A stretch of DNA of 64,000 bases from contig CP076546.1 in NCBI GenBank assembly GCA_018889975.1, positions 2,914,001 to 2,978,000 on the forward strand. Direction: 5' to 3'. Made by a program: the position numbers and the translations under genes. The DNA is from Bacillus sp. NP157 (GTDB taxonomy: Bacteria; Pseudomonadota; Gammaproteobacteria; Xanthomonadales; Rhodanobacteraceae). A model generated the notes under the pieces. The model made no database searches and was not told the origin of the DNA. It worked only from the letters and a program-made list of their open reading frames with translations. Positions 1-8,002 of the stretch are shown piece after piece. How positions within the stretch are numbered: the stretch's first letter is position 1; every line of letters begins with the position of its first letter.

Positions 1-597
1 CAGCCAGTGGAAATGCTCCTGGAACGTCGCCCCGCCGATGGCGGCGTAGGCGACCGACAGACCGAGTGTCGAGATGCTGATGGCGCAGGCGATGCCGCGC
101 CCACGCCTCCCACGCGACCAGGCGGCGAAGACGAGCGGGAAAAGCAGATAGAACTGCTCCTCGAGACCCAACGACCAGGTGTGCGCGTAAGGATTGAAAT
201 CGATGATGGGCGAGAAGTAGTCATCGCCTCGCGCCACGATCAGCCAGTTACTCAATCCAAAGAACGCCATGCGCGCCGTGTTGGCATTGCCTTCGCCCAA
301 CCAGGCGTCCGGCACCCATAGGGAACACGCTGTGGCCGTCGCCAGAAGGCATAACGCGAGTGCCGGGAAGAGACGCTTCACGCGCCTGGCGAAGAATCGC
401 GCAATCCATTGGGACTCGCCTTGTGTTCGCGCCACGGATGCACTGACGACGAAACCGGATACGACGAGAAACACATCGACACCCGAGAACCCGCCGGGAA
501 GCGAACGATGGTCAAGGTGGTACCAGACGACACCGGCCACGGCCAATGCGCGAAGCCCGTCGATAAACGGGAGCCGGTGTCCTGGCCGAGCATCCAT
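1..597 (-). CDS. Acyltransferase 3 family membrane protein (OafA/YrhL-like), 3' end cut by window edge
   Basis: Reading leftward from an ATG at 597 there are 199 codons without a stop up to base 1, so the gene continues outside the window. The N-terminus reads RLPFIDGLRALAVAGVVWYH, followed by GVDVFLVVSGFVVS, a W-I-A-R-F-F-A-R-R-V-K-R-L-F-P stretch and WSLGLEEQFYLLFP. These are the hallmark segments of the acyltransferase 3 family, including the early conserved histidine and the GVDVFFxxSGF-type motif. Members are multi-pass inner-membrane proteins that O-acetylate or otherwise acylate surface polysaccharides. The family call is firm; the substrate cannot be read from this part. The active-site segments are present, and only the later membrane helices are missing. 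Confidence 0.88.
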   Translation of the reverse strand, partial: MDARPGHRLPFIDGLRALAVAGVVWYHLDHRSLPGGFSGVDVFLVVSGFVVSASVARTQGESQWIARFFARRVKRLFPALALCLLATATACSLWVPDAWLGEGNANTARMAFFGLSNWLIVARGDDYFSPIIDFNPYAHTWSLGLEEQFYLLFPLVFAAWSRGRRGRGIACAISISTLGLSVAYAAIGGATFQEHFHWL

Positions 598-829
598 GCG
601 TCAAAACCTTCCAACGAAACGAAGAGGCTAGCAGCGGCTGTTCGTGTGTCCGATAGGACAAGTCTGAAAGTTGTGTGCGAGTTCACCGACAGCATCCGCT
701 GACAGCGATTGCCGTGCTCGCGTAGGCTCCTGCACCGACATGGATTGGCGGATTGTCCCGATGAGAGGATTTCCTTCTTCCACCTACGGTATCCCGGCAC
801 CAATAACGGTGCTCCAAAGGGATGACGTT

Positions 830-1396
830 TTGAAGAGTTCCACCACGAAAAAAATCATGATTGCCGCGCTTGGCTTCATGAGCACCGGCGCCGTATGCAA
901 AGCAGAGGTATTGCACCCTGGCCAGAATCTGCTCCCGGGCAGAGCGCTTCATTCAACCAACGGTCGCTACCATGCCATCCTCCAGGCCGATGGGAATTTC
1001 GTCGTCTACCGAAACGACGGCGCTGTCATGTGGGCGACCTGGACGCAAGGTTCCGGTGCGGTCACGGCGAACATGCAGGCGGATGGCAACTTCGTTCTCT
1101 ACGCACCAGGGGTCCGACCCGTCTGGTCGACGGCGACGCGCGGCCGGGACCGGGTATTCACGGTCAGCGACCTCGGACAGGCGATGGTGATCAAGGTAGG
1201 CAAATGGGACCCAAGCGGAGACGTTCCCACGTTGATGAAACGCGGCGCCACCTATGCCTGGGTCGCCCCTCAATGGGATTCGGCGCATCTTGGCGGCGGC
1301 CCGCGCGGACCGCACTGCGTTGGTGATCCCCGCGCTTGTGGACATGCGGGCAGTTCGCGGGTCAAGAGGCACGGGGGTATCAACTGGTCATGGTGA
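830..1396 (+). CDS. Secreted bulb-type (mannose-binding-like) lectin domain protein
   Basis: The protein carries two copies of the B-lectin signature Q-x-D-x-N-x-V-x-Y (QADGNFVVY and QADGNFVLY) inside one beta-prism-like domain. A signal peptide precedes it: a basic N-terminus, then IMIAALGFMSTGAVCKA, then mature AEVLHPGQ. I place the start at the TTG at 830 because an AAAGGG ribosome site sits 8-9 bases upstream and a basic signal-peptide N-terminus follows. The only good alternative is ATG 857, which would cut into the basic region. The last 40 residues are Gly/His/Arg-rich and do not look like lectin, so the natural C-terminus may be shorter or the frame may be disturbed near 1290. It is probably exported and may bind sugars; the ligand is unknown. 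Confidence 0.65.
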   Translation: MKSSTTKKIMIAALGFMSTGAVCKAEVLHPGQNLLPGRALHSTNGRYHAILQADGNFVVYRNDGAVMWATWTQGSGAVTANMQADGNFVLYAPGVRPVWSTATRGRDRVFTVSDLGQAMVIKVGKWDPSGDVPTLMKRGATYAWVAPQWDSAHLGGGPRGPHCVGDPRACGHAGSSRVKRHGGINWSW

Positions 1397-1799
1397 CTTC
1401 CATCGCCACCACCATCGCCGCGCTGCTTGCCGCACCGCAGGTCATGCAGGTCGAAGATGCCAGGAATGAGTCCGCCCTCGGCTGGCATTCCACCCTCAGG
1501 GTAAACGAACACACGCGCGAGACTCCGCGACCGCCTGCCGTAAGGAGCCCTGGCCGCAGCGAGAAAGTTCTTCGTGACGTGTCCCAATCGATTCTTCCCT
1601 CGCTGACCCACGGGTACGCGTGCTCGGAGGTCCATGGCGTCGCCCTTGCATCGACTAACCAAGCTGCCGAAGCATCGGTCGCGACATCACCCTGCGCGAC
1701 GTTCGGCCGATAAGGGCCACGCATTGCCTGCGGTAGGCATGCGCAAAAGAAGAGGGCCCCTCGCGGGGCCCTCTTTGCGACAGCGCTATCGCAACTGTC
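1397..1799. other. Intergenic stretch without a supportable gene
   Basis: About 400 bases separate the lectin gene from the transketolase stop. Short open frames exist on both strands, but none has a ribosome site, family resemblance or convincing composition. The only clear element is the hairpin at 1751-1774. Confidence 0.5.
1751..1774 (-). terminator. Intrinsic terminator downstream of transketolase
   Basis: AGAGGGCCCC and GGGGCCCTCT form a perfect 10-bp stem around a TCGC loop. On the minus strand the stem is followed by a T-rich stretch (CTTCTTTTG). It lies 25 bases past the tkt stop and can also serve readthrough from the plus strand. Confidence 0.8.
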
Positions 1800-3812
1800 T
1801 TACTTGATCACGCTCTTGACCGCATCGATCACGGCCGTCGTGGTGATGCCGAAGTGCTCGTACAGCTTGTCGATCGGCGCCGACGCACCGAAGGTGGTCA
1901 TGCCGATGGTCTTGCCGTCCAGGCCGACGTACTTGGCCCAGAAGTCCACGCTGGCAGCCTCGACGGCCACGCGGGCGCGGCACCACGACGGCAGGACGCC
2001 TTCGCGATACTCGACCGGCTGCGCGTCGAACTCTTCCGTGCAGGGCATCGACACCACGCGGACCGGGATGCCCTGGTCGCCGAGTGCCTTGGCAGCTTCG
2101 ACGGCCATGCCGACTTCCGAACCGGTGGAGATGATGATCGCCTTGAACTTCTCGGCCGGCTCGAGCAGGACGTAACCACCCTTCTCGATGTTGGCGACCT
2201 GCTCGTCCGTGCGCGGATTATGCTTCAGGTTCTGGCGCGAGAAGATCAGGCACGACGGGTTGCCGGTGCGCTCGATCGCCTTCTTCCACGACACGGCCGA
2301 TTCCACGGCATCCGCCGGGCGCCACACGCGGTTGTTCGGGATCAGGCGCAGCGAGCCGAGGTGCTCCACCGGCTGGTGGGTCGGGCCGTCTTCGCCCAGG
2401 CCGATCGAATCGTGCGTGTACACGTGGATCGCGTGGGCCGGGATCAGGCACGACATGCGCACGGCATTGCGGGCGTAGTCGGAGAACACCAGGAAGGTCG
2501 CGTCGTACGGCACGAAGCCGCCGTGCAGCGCGATGCCGTTCGAGATGGCGGACATGCCGAACTCACGCACGCCGTAGTGGATGTAGTTGCCTTCCGCACC
2601 GCCCGTGGAAATGTTCTTCGAACCCTTCCAGATGGTGAGGTTGGACGGCGCGAGGTCGGCCGAGCCACCGATCAGTTCCGGCAACAGCGGGCCGTAGGCA
2701 TCGAGCGACATCTGCGATGCCTTGCGCGACGCGACCACCGGGCCTTCCGCCTGCAGCTTCTTGATGAACGCATCGGCGCCCGCGTGGAAATCCTTCGGCA
2801 GGTCGCCGGCAAGGCGGCGCTTCAGCTCGGCCGCAAGCTCCGGGAATTCCTTGGCATAGGCATCGAACTTGTCGTTCCATGCCTTCTCGGACTTCGTACC
2901 GGCTTCCTTCGCATTCCACGAGCTGTAGATCGCTTCCGGAATCTCGAAGGCGGGGTAGTTCCAGCCAAGGCGCTCGCGGGTCAGCTTGACCTCTTCGACG
3001 CCGAGGGCGGCACCGTGCGACTCTTCCTTGCCTTCCTTGTTCGGCGAACCGAAGCCGATGATCGTCTTGCAGATCACCAGGCTCGGCTTCTCGCTCTGCG
3101 CGGTGGCCGATGCGATCGCCGCCTTGATCGCTTCCGGATCGTGGCCGTCGACCGGCTTGCCGTCCTTGCCCACCACCACGTTCCAGCCGTAGGCGCGGAA
3201 ACGCTCGGCCGTGTCGTCGGTGAACCAGTCGTGCACTTCGCCGTCGATCGAGATGCCATTGTCGTCGTAGATCGCGACGAGCTTGCCCAGCTTCAGGGTG
3301 CCGGCCAGCGAGGACACTTCGTGCGAGATGCCTTCCATCAGGCAACCGTCGCCCACGAACACGTAGGTGTGGTGGTTGACGATGTCATGGCCCGGGCGGT
3401 TGAAGCGCTGCGCCAGCACTTCCTCGGCGATGGCGAAGCCCACGGCGTTCGCGAGGCCCTGGCCCAGCGGGCCGGTGGTGGTCTCGACGCCCGGCGTGTG
3501 GCCGAATTCCGGATGGCCGGCGGTGTGGTGATCCAGCTGGCGGAAATTCTTGATGTCTTCGATCGGCAGGTTGTAGCCGGTCAGGTGCAGCAGCGCGTAC
3601 TGCAGCATCGAACCGTGGCCGTTGGAGAGGATGAAGCGATCGCGGTTGGGCCAATGCGGGTTGGCCGGATTGTGGTGGAGGAAATCTCCCCACAGCACCT
3701 CAGCGATGTCGGCCATGCCCATGGGCATGCCCGGGTGGCCCGAATTCGCAGCTTGCACGGCATCCATGGCCAAGGCGCGGATCGCATTGGCGCGTTCGCG
3801 GCGTGTCGTCAT
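1800..3812 (-). CDS. tkt: Transketolase
   Basis: This is a full-length 670-residue transketolase, the TPP enzyme that moves two-carbon ketol units in the non-oxidative pentose phosphate pathway. Visible hallmarks are [12 protein letters not shown] at residues 23-34, the TPP-binding GDG at 154-156 in [23 protein letters not shown] near 115-126, and the pyrimidine-domain segment [21 protein letters not shown] use the ATG at 3812 ([19 protein letters not shown]) because GGAG lies 8 bases upstream; an in-frame ATG at 3851 would add 13 unrelated residues. The gene is monocistronic, ends at a strong terminator and is divergent from the outer-membrane protein at 4040. It belongs with fba, pyk and gapA, all within 12 kb. 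Confidence 0.97.
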   Translation of the reverse strand: MTTRRERANAIRALAMDAVQAANSGHPGMPMGMADIAEVLWGDFLHHNPANPHWPNRDRFILSNGHGSMLQYALLHLTGYNLPIEDIKNFRQLDHHTAGHPEFGHTPGVETTTGPLGQGLANAVGFAIAEEVLAQRFNRPGHDIVNHHTYVFVGDGCLMEGISHEVSSLAGTLKLGKLVAIYDDNGISIDGEVHDWFTDDTAERFRAYGWNVVVGKDGKPVDGHDPEAIKAAIASATAQSEKPSLVICKTIIGFGSPNKEGKEESHGAALGVEEVKLTRERLGWNYPAFEIPEAIYSSWNAKEAGTKSEKAWNDKFDAYAKEFPELAAELKRRLAGDLPKDFHAGADAFIKKLQAEGPVVASRKASQMSLDAYGPLLPELIGGSADLAPSNLTIWKGSKNISTGGAEGNYIHYGVREFGMSAISNGIALHGGFVPYDATFLVFSDYARNAVRMSCLIPAHAIHVYTHDSIGLGEDGPTHQPVEHLGSLRLIPNNRVWRPADAVESAVSWKKAIERTGNPSCLIFSRQNLKHNPRTDEQVANIEKGGYVLLEPAEKFKAIIISTGSEVGMAVEAAKALGDQGIPVRVVSMPCTEEFDAQPVEYREGVLPSWCRARVAVEAASVDFWAKYVGLDGKTIGMTTFGASAPIDKLYEHFGITTTAVIDAVKSVIK

Positions 3813-3904
3813 CGGCGTTCTCCAGTTCGGAAGGCGGGTGAAAGCGCTCATTGTGGCGCATCGCGTATCACGTTGTCGTGGACGTTCATGCCGCGCCCGC
3901 GAAG

Positions 3905-3942
3905 TTAACCTCGCCTTAATCTTTTGGAACCGATTTTTGAAT
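3905..3942 (+). promoter_or_regulatory. Upstream module TTAAC-N5-CTTAAT-N16-TTGAAT, copy 1
   Basis: TTAAC (3905-3909), CTTAAT (3915-3920) and TTGAAT (3937-3942) occur with the same spacing as at 4857-4894, upstream of the next outer-membrane gene. It lies 97 bases before the ATG at 4040. It is a candidate shared promoter or operator; no known regulator is matched. Confidence 0.45.
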
Positions 3943-4039
3943 CTCTTCAGGTACGGGCGGTTCTAATGAATCACGGTCATCGACATTCCCCCCTTCCCCA
4001 CGGTCGGTGGCCTGCCCCGAAAATAAGAGGAATACCCCC

Positions 4040-4768
4040 ATGAAAAAGGCAGCTCTTGCCCTTGCAGTTTCTTGCGCCTCGTTTGTGGCCATTCCGGCCT
4101 TTGCACAGGACAACCAGGCCGTTTCCGGTAACTTCCAGCCGAGCCAGGCTGTCGGTAGCGGTAACTGGTTCATCGGCGCCAACGTCGGCCGTACCAACGG
4201 CAGCGACACCGGCGGCTTCGGCAGCAACACCAGTGGTTTCGATTTCCTGCACGGCGAAAAGGGTCGCAAGACCGGCTACGGCGTGCTCGGCGGTTATCGT
4301 TGGAAGGTGGGCCCGGACCTTGGCCTCGGCCTTGAAGCCGGCTACACCGACCTCGGCAACTACCGCGTCAAGAACGTGTTCGAGTCCGGCCAGGACGTCG
4401 ACCAGAAGAGCCGCCGCGACGCACTGCGTGGCTGGATGGTCGGCGTGAGCGGCAAGATCAACCTCGTGCCGCAGTGGTACATCAGCGCGCACGGCGGTTA
4501 CTTCCGCGCCAACGATAACGGCGGCAGCTACAACAACTCGGTGGGCCAGGACCTTGGCTTCTCCAGCGGTGGCCGCCCGAACCGCGGCAGCTGGTACGCC
4601 GGCATCGGCACCGGTTGGGACGTCAACGAGCACTTCGGCATCGGCGTCACCTACGACTACTTCCACGCCAATGCGGGCAAGATCGTCGACAACACCACCG
4701 GCGAGACCCAGCCTGACCTGAAGCGCTCCACCGGCATCGTGTCGCTGGCCGGCGAGTACCGCTTCTAA
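4040..4768 (+). CDS. Outer-membrane beta-barrel protein (OMP_b-brl type), tandem copy 1
   Basis: The 242-residue product has a classical signal peptide (MKKAALALAVSCASFVAIPAFA followed by QD, split here for length). Aromatic, alternating strands follow: NWFIGANVGRT, GYGVLGGYRWKVG, LGLEAGYTDLGNYRVKN, WYISAHGGYFRAN, GSWYAGIGTGWDVNE, and a terminal LAGEYRF. The C-terminal phenylalanine is the usual BAM-complex signal. The ATG at 4040 has AAGAGGAA upstream. It is paralogous to the next gene, with the same order of strands and a shared core (AGYTDLGNYRVKNVF against VGYNDLGNIHAKNLF), so the pair arose by tandem duplication. The function is probably a small structural or porin-like barrel; no substrate can be inferred. 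Confidence 0.85.
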   Translation: MKKAALALAVSCASFVAIPAFAQDNQAVSGNFQPSQAVGSGNWFIGANVGRTNGSDTGGFGSNTSGFDFLHGEKGRKTGYGVLGGYRWKVGPDLGLGLEAGYTDLGNYRVKNVFESGQDVDQKSRRDALRGWMVGVSGKINLVPQWYISAHGGYFRANDNGGSYNNSVGQDLGFSSGGRPNRGSWYAGIGTGWDVNEHFGIGVTYDYFHANAGKIVDNTTGETQPDLKRSTGIVSLAGEYRF

Positions 4769-4787
4769 GCAGCCCCCGCTGCGACAT

Positions 4788-4809
4788 GTAGGAGCGCGCC
4801 CGCGCGCGA
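4788..4809 (+). repeat. REP element, singleton (CCCG variant)
   Basis: A single copy of the window-wide 22-base REP, GTAGGAGCGCGCC followed by CGCGCGCGA. Base 14 is C, as in the other two unpaired copies. It lies 20 bases past the stop of the first barrel gene. Confidence 0.8.
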
Positions 4810-4827
4810 AAAATGTTGGCGAAAACC

Positions 4828-4860
4828 TTAAGTCGCGGTGCCCCAGGCACCGCGACTTAA
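4828..4860 (+). terminator. Perfect 15-bp hairpin between the two barrel genes
   Basis: TTAAGTCGCGGTGCC (4828-4842) and its exact reverse complement (4846-4860) enclose a CCA loop. No T-run follows on the plus strand. It may be a terminator of the first gene, an mRNA-stability hairpin, or part of the regulatory region, since its right end runs into the TTAAC of the shared module. Confidence 0.55.
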
Positions 4861-4894
4861 CTACGGCTTAATACTGAACTAACCGGTATTGAAT
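4857..4894 (+). promoter_or_regulatory. Upstream module TTAAC-N5-CTTAAT-N16-TTGAAT, copy 2
   Basis: TTAAC (4857-4861), CTTAAT (4867-4872) and TTGAAT (4889-4894) repeat the arrangement at 3905-3942 with identical spacing. The module lies 116 bases before the ATG at 5011. The bases between the boxes differ, apart from a nearby AACCG, which suggests selection on the boxes rather than simple recent duplication. Confidence 0.45.
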
Positions 4895-5010
4895 TGCCCG
4901 AAGCACCCCACATCTTTGTTTCGTCGCACGACATCCCCGCCGTGCGCGGCCCTGGCCGATCCCCCTATGCGGCCCGGGCGACCAAAAATAAAAAGCAGGA
5001 GAGTTCCACC

Positions 5011-5595
5011 ATGAAGAAGACCCTCATCGCCCTCGCCCTTGTTGCCGCTGGCGCCGTTGCCGCCCCGGCCTTTGCGCAGGACGTGAACCCGGCCGCAGGC
5101 TGGTTCGTGAATGGCAGCGTTGGCCGCACCTCGGTCGACAAGGGCCGTTACGACGGGCATGACACCGGCTATGCGCTCAATGGCGGTTACCGCTGGGGCG
5201 TCACGCCGTGGGCTGCCCTGGGTGTCGAAGTGGGCTACAACGACCTTGGCAACATCCACGCCAAGAACCTCTTCAACAGCGACCGCGTGGTCGACCGTCG
5301 CAAGTCCGAGCTGCATGGCTGGACGGCTGGCGTGAATGGCAAGTTCAACATCGATCCGCAGTGGTACATCAGCGCTCGCGGTGGCCTGTATGCATGGAAG
5401 GGCCACGGTACGAGCAACGACGACATCACCCGCCGTAACCTCGACAAGACGAGCTGGTATGCCGGCGTGGGCGTGGGCTATGACTTCACGAACAACTGGA
5501 GCCTCGGCCTGAACTACGACCACTACGATGCGAAGAAGGACAACCTCGACCTGTCGACGAACATGACGTCGGTGTCGCTGGAATATCGCTTCTGA
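5011..5595 (+). CDS. Outer-membrane beta-barrel protein, tandem copy 2
   Basis: The 194-residue barrel protein has signal peptide MKKTLIALALVAAGAVAAPA followed by FAQD. Its strands parallel those of the preceding gene: GWFVNGSVGRTSVDKG, GYALNGGYRWGVTPWAALGV, VGYNDLGNIHAKNLF, WYISARGGLYAWKG, SWYAGVGVGYDFTNNWSLG and a terminal VSLEYRF. The ATG at 5011 is preceded by CAGGAGAG. It is about 50 residues shorter than copy 1; the differences lie mainly in the N-terminal extension and the loops. A clear intrinsic terminator follows. Its own copy of the upstream module suggests that the two genes are co-regulated but transcribed separately. Confidence 0.85.
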   Translation: MKKTLIALALVAAGAVAAPAFAQDVNPAAGWFVNGSVGRTSVDKGRYDGHDTGYALNGGYRWGVTPWAALGVEVGYNDLGNIHAKNLFNSDRVVDRRKSELHGWTAGVNGKFNIDPQWYISARGGLYAWKGHGTSNDDITRRNLDKTSWYAGVGVGYDFTNNWSLGLNYDHYDAKKDNLDLSTNMTSVSLEYRF

Positions 5596-5602
5596 GTGCC
5601 CG

Positions 5603-5632
5603 GGCCGGGCCCCGTTCGGGGCTCGGCCTTTT
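5603..5632 (+). terminator. Intrinsic terminator after the second barrel gene
   Basis: GGCCGGGCCCC and GGGGCTCGGCC pair with one G-U wobble around a short GTTC loop and are followed by TTTT. It sits 8 bases after the stop codon and just before the convergent protease stop at 5635. Confidence 0.85.
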
Positions 5633-5634
5633 CG

Positions 5635-7845
5635 CTAGTTGGGCTGGTATTCCCAACGCTGGTGGTCATTCCCCAGGCATTGCCAGAGCTGCACGCGGTT
5701 TCCATTCGACGTCCCGCCGGCCGGATCATCCAGGCACAGGTTGCTTGCAACGCCCCGGACTTCTCCGCGTAGCCGCCACTTCTGATTGGCACCGCCATTA
5801 CACGCCCACATCCGCACCTGCGTACCGTTCGCCTGGCCCCCGTTGGCCGCTTCCAGGCAGTTGCCGCCGTAGCCGACAAAGGTTCCGCCACCCGAAAGGA
5901 CAAAGGTCTGGTTGGGCGTTCCGCTGCAGTCCCACACCTGTACAGGTGTACCGTTCGCCGTGCCGTAATTCTGCACATCGAGGCACCGGCCAGCGCTGTT
6001 CGTGATCCGCCCGTTTCGCGGGTCGAAGGTCCACCGCTGGTTTGCCGAGCCACCGTCATCCCATAACTGGATGGGCGTGCCATTGCCGGTACCGAATCCG
6101 ACGGCGTCCAGGACACGGTTGCCGTTGGCAACCACGGCCGTGTTGGTGAATAGCCATGCCTGGTTACCTGCACCCGACGCGGAGAAAAGCTGTAGCGGCG
6201 TGCCGCTGCCGGTGCCAAAACCCACCGCATCCAGTGCGAGGGGCGTTTCTTTGTTCAAGAGCGCGGCAGTGCTCGCGTTCTCTCCCCACTGCTGCTGCCG
6301 CAGCCCATTGCAAGCCCACATCTGCACGGGGGTTCCATTGGCCGTGCCACCGCCCTGCCCATCCAGGCAGCGCCCGAGGCCATTGGCCAATACGAGTTGA
6401 CCGGGCTGCACGTCATTGGTGGGTACCACCGTCGCGCGGAAGCCAGCTGCGATGGGCATGGTCTCGCGGAATGTGCGCGCCACGTCTGCGTCATTGGCGA
6501 CACCGCACGGAAGGCCCTTGCAGATGGAGACGTCCGGCGACGAGTAGACCAACGTTTGTTCCTGGCCGGCGAGCCCATACGCCATGACGTCGAAGAAGCC
6601 GGCGCTATCGTTGCGATAGCCATAGGAATAGGGGTAGAGCCCACCTGTCGGGTTCTGCTGCTTGTTGTGCTGGGCGCCCAGGTTGTGTCCCATTTCGTGC
6701 GCCAGGGATACGTCTGGACAATAGGAATACGCCCCACTGCCCAGGTCATAGGAGCCGTCGCCGACGACCGACCATGTCTGGCCAGGTCCGCTGGATGCGT
6801 ATGGTTGCTGAGGGATGTAGGCAAGGCCGCAGCCGTTCTGGCCAGCCACGTAGCGGCGAACGAACGAGACCAGATCCGCCCCGTACTGTCCCCGCGCATT
6901 TCGGACAGCAGCGAACGCCGAGCCCGACGCGAGATCGCTCAGCGCCGTGCCGTTGTCCGAATTATCGGCGTAATTCACTTCCATGGTCCCGACGAGACGG
7001 AACCCCACGTTCGTGATGTTCGTATTGGAGAGCGCGCGGTTTGCTACGTCCATGAGGTTGGTGAGCGCTGTCGTAGCGGCCGAAGCGCTGCCCCGGTATG
7101 CGCGATAACCGCTGCTGTAGGCCACCAGAACGTCAACGGTAGTCGACGCGGAACTCGCTGCGGCCGCCGTGACGGTGCCCTGCGATGTCATGGCAGTGAG
7201 TGACCCATCCGCTGCCTTCACCACGGTGTCGCCCCCGGCGCGAAGCCCGCGTTGCAACTGGCTGAAAGCCGCAGTGGACAGGTAGGTGCGGCCGTTCACG
7301 GTCGTGATTTGCAGCAGTTGCCCATTGGCTGCCGGCAAGGTTCCCACCGTCGCGTCCGGGCCAAACGTGATGACGGCATCCTGCCCGATGTCACCATCGT
7401 GTTTGCGGCCAATCCAGGTCCAGTTACCGTCGTCGTGATTGACGTGGCGGTCGTAGTCGAGGTCGATGCGCGAACCGTCCGGCGCCGTCAAGGTAAGCCG
7501 CCCCGATAAGGTCGACGCAAGCGCGCTATCGGCCGAGACATCTACCGGGTAGTACGTGTAGGGCCCTTCCCGATGGGGAGATTCGGTGGACGTGTACGCA
7601 AGCAGCTCTTCATTGCTGCCAGGGGACGGGGCGGCGTTGTTACGCTGCGTCGAATCGGCAACGGCCTGGATACCCGGCAAAGGGGTCGAAACGACCGCCG
7701 ACGGAGCGGGCCCCGGGGAGTGGACGGACGAACTGCCCTGCGCTGTATCGCGGCGCCCGCCGGATGGGCCATCTACCCGCGCCCAGCCCCACGCCATCGT
7801 CATCGCAACGATGACGCCAACCATCAAGACCGGCCGGAATCTCAT
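5635..7845 (-). CDS. Secreted reprolysin-like zinc metalloprotease with two ricin-type beta-trefoil domains
   Basis: The 736-residue protein begins with an uncleaved-or-cleaved hydrophobic N-terminus (MRFRPVLMVGVIVAMTMAWG). A propeptide-like region (about 60-230) is followed by a catalytic domain with the metzincin zinc motif HEMGHNLGAQH at 383-393. A downstream Met-turn-like segment, FFDVMAYG, also fits. Residues of about 475-736 hold six Q-x-W-type repeats with the CLD/LD-GxxxGNGTPxQLW pattern (GRCLDGQGG, ALDAVGFGTG, VLDAVGFGTG, GRCLDVQNYG, NCLEAANGG, LCLDDPAGG), which makes two tandem R-type lectin trefoils. Family knowledge points to an extracellular protease tethered to a glycan or polysaccharide substrate. 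It is monocistronic and convergent with the barrel genes. The substrate is unknown. Confidence 0.9.
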   Translation of the reverse strand: MRFRPVLMVGVIVAMTMAWGWARVDGPSGGRRDTAQGSSSVHSPGPAPSAVVSTPLPGIQAVADSTQRNNAAPSPGSNEELLAYTSTESPHREGPYTYYPVDVSADSALASTLSGRLTLTAPDGSRIDLDYDRHVNHDDGNWTWIGRKHDGDIGQDAVITFGPDATVGTLPAANGQLLQITTVNGRTYLSTAAFSQLQRGLRAGGDTVVKAADGSLTAMTSQGTVTAAAASSASTTVDVLVAYSSGYRAYRGSASAATTALTNLMDVANRALSNTNITNVGFRLVGTMEVNYADNSDNGTALSDLASGSAFAAVRNARGQYGADLVSFVRRYVAGQNGCGLAYIPQQPYASSGPGQTWSVVGDGSYDLGSGAYSYCPDVSLAHEMGHNLGAQHNKQQNPTGGLYPYSYGYRNDSAGFFDVMAYGLAGQEQTLVYSSPDVSICKGLPCGVANDADVARTFRETMPIAAGFRATVVPTNDVQPGQLVLANGLGRCLDGQGGGTANGTPVQMWACNGLRQQQWGENASTAALLNKETPLALDAVGFGTGSGTPLQLFSASGAGNQAWLFTNTAVVANGNRVLDAVGFGTGNGTPIQLWDDGGSANQRWTFDPRNGRITNSAGRCLDVQNYGTANGTPVQVWDCSGTPNQTFVLSGGGTFVGYGGNCLEAANGGQANGTQVRMWACNGGANQKWRLRGEVRGVASNLCLDDPAGGTSNGNRVQLWQCLGNDHQRWEYQPN

Positions 7846-7963
7846 GCATCACCCCCATGCGCGCCGCGAAAGACGCGTTCGGGAATGAAACCGTGGCGAC
7901 ATCCGTCGCGCAAGGGCCTAAACGTGAAAATCGGGCATGCCGCACAATCACGTCACGAGCCGA

Positions 7964-7990
7964 GGGGCTGAACGCCTGGCGTTCAGCCCC
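7964..7990 (-). terminator. Perfect 13-bp hairpin downstream of the aldolase gene
   Basis: GGGGCTGAACGCC and GGCGTTCAGCCCC are exact complements separated by one base. Sterically this gives an 11-bp stem with a 5-base loop. It lies 12 bases past the aldolase stop. No T-run follows, so it may protect the 3' end of the mRNA rather than terminate. Confidence 0.6.
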
Positions 7991-8002
7991 CGGATACGCT
8001 CC

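Noticed and set aside
1336-1713. A 125-codon plus-strand frame after the lectin gene
   Set aside because: No ribosome site, no domain, and composition unlike a real protein; it may include the remains of a frameshifted lectin tail but cannot be supported as a gene.
1854-3908. A 684-codon open frame on the plus strand opposite transketolase
   Set aside because: It is an antisense shadow of a high-GC gene; the composition is His/Arg/Val-rich without any domain, and tkt on the other strand is certain.
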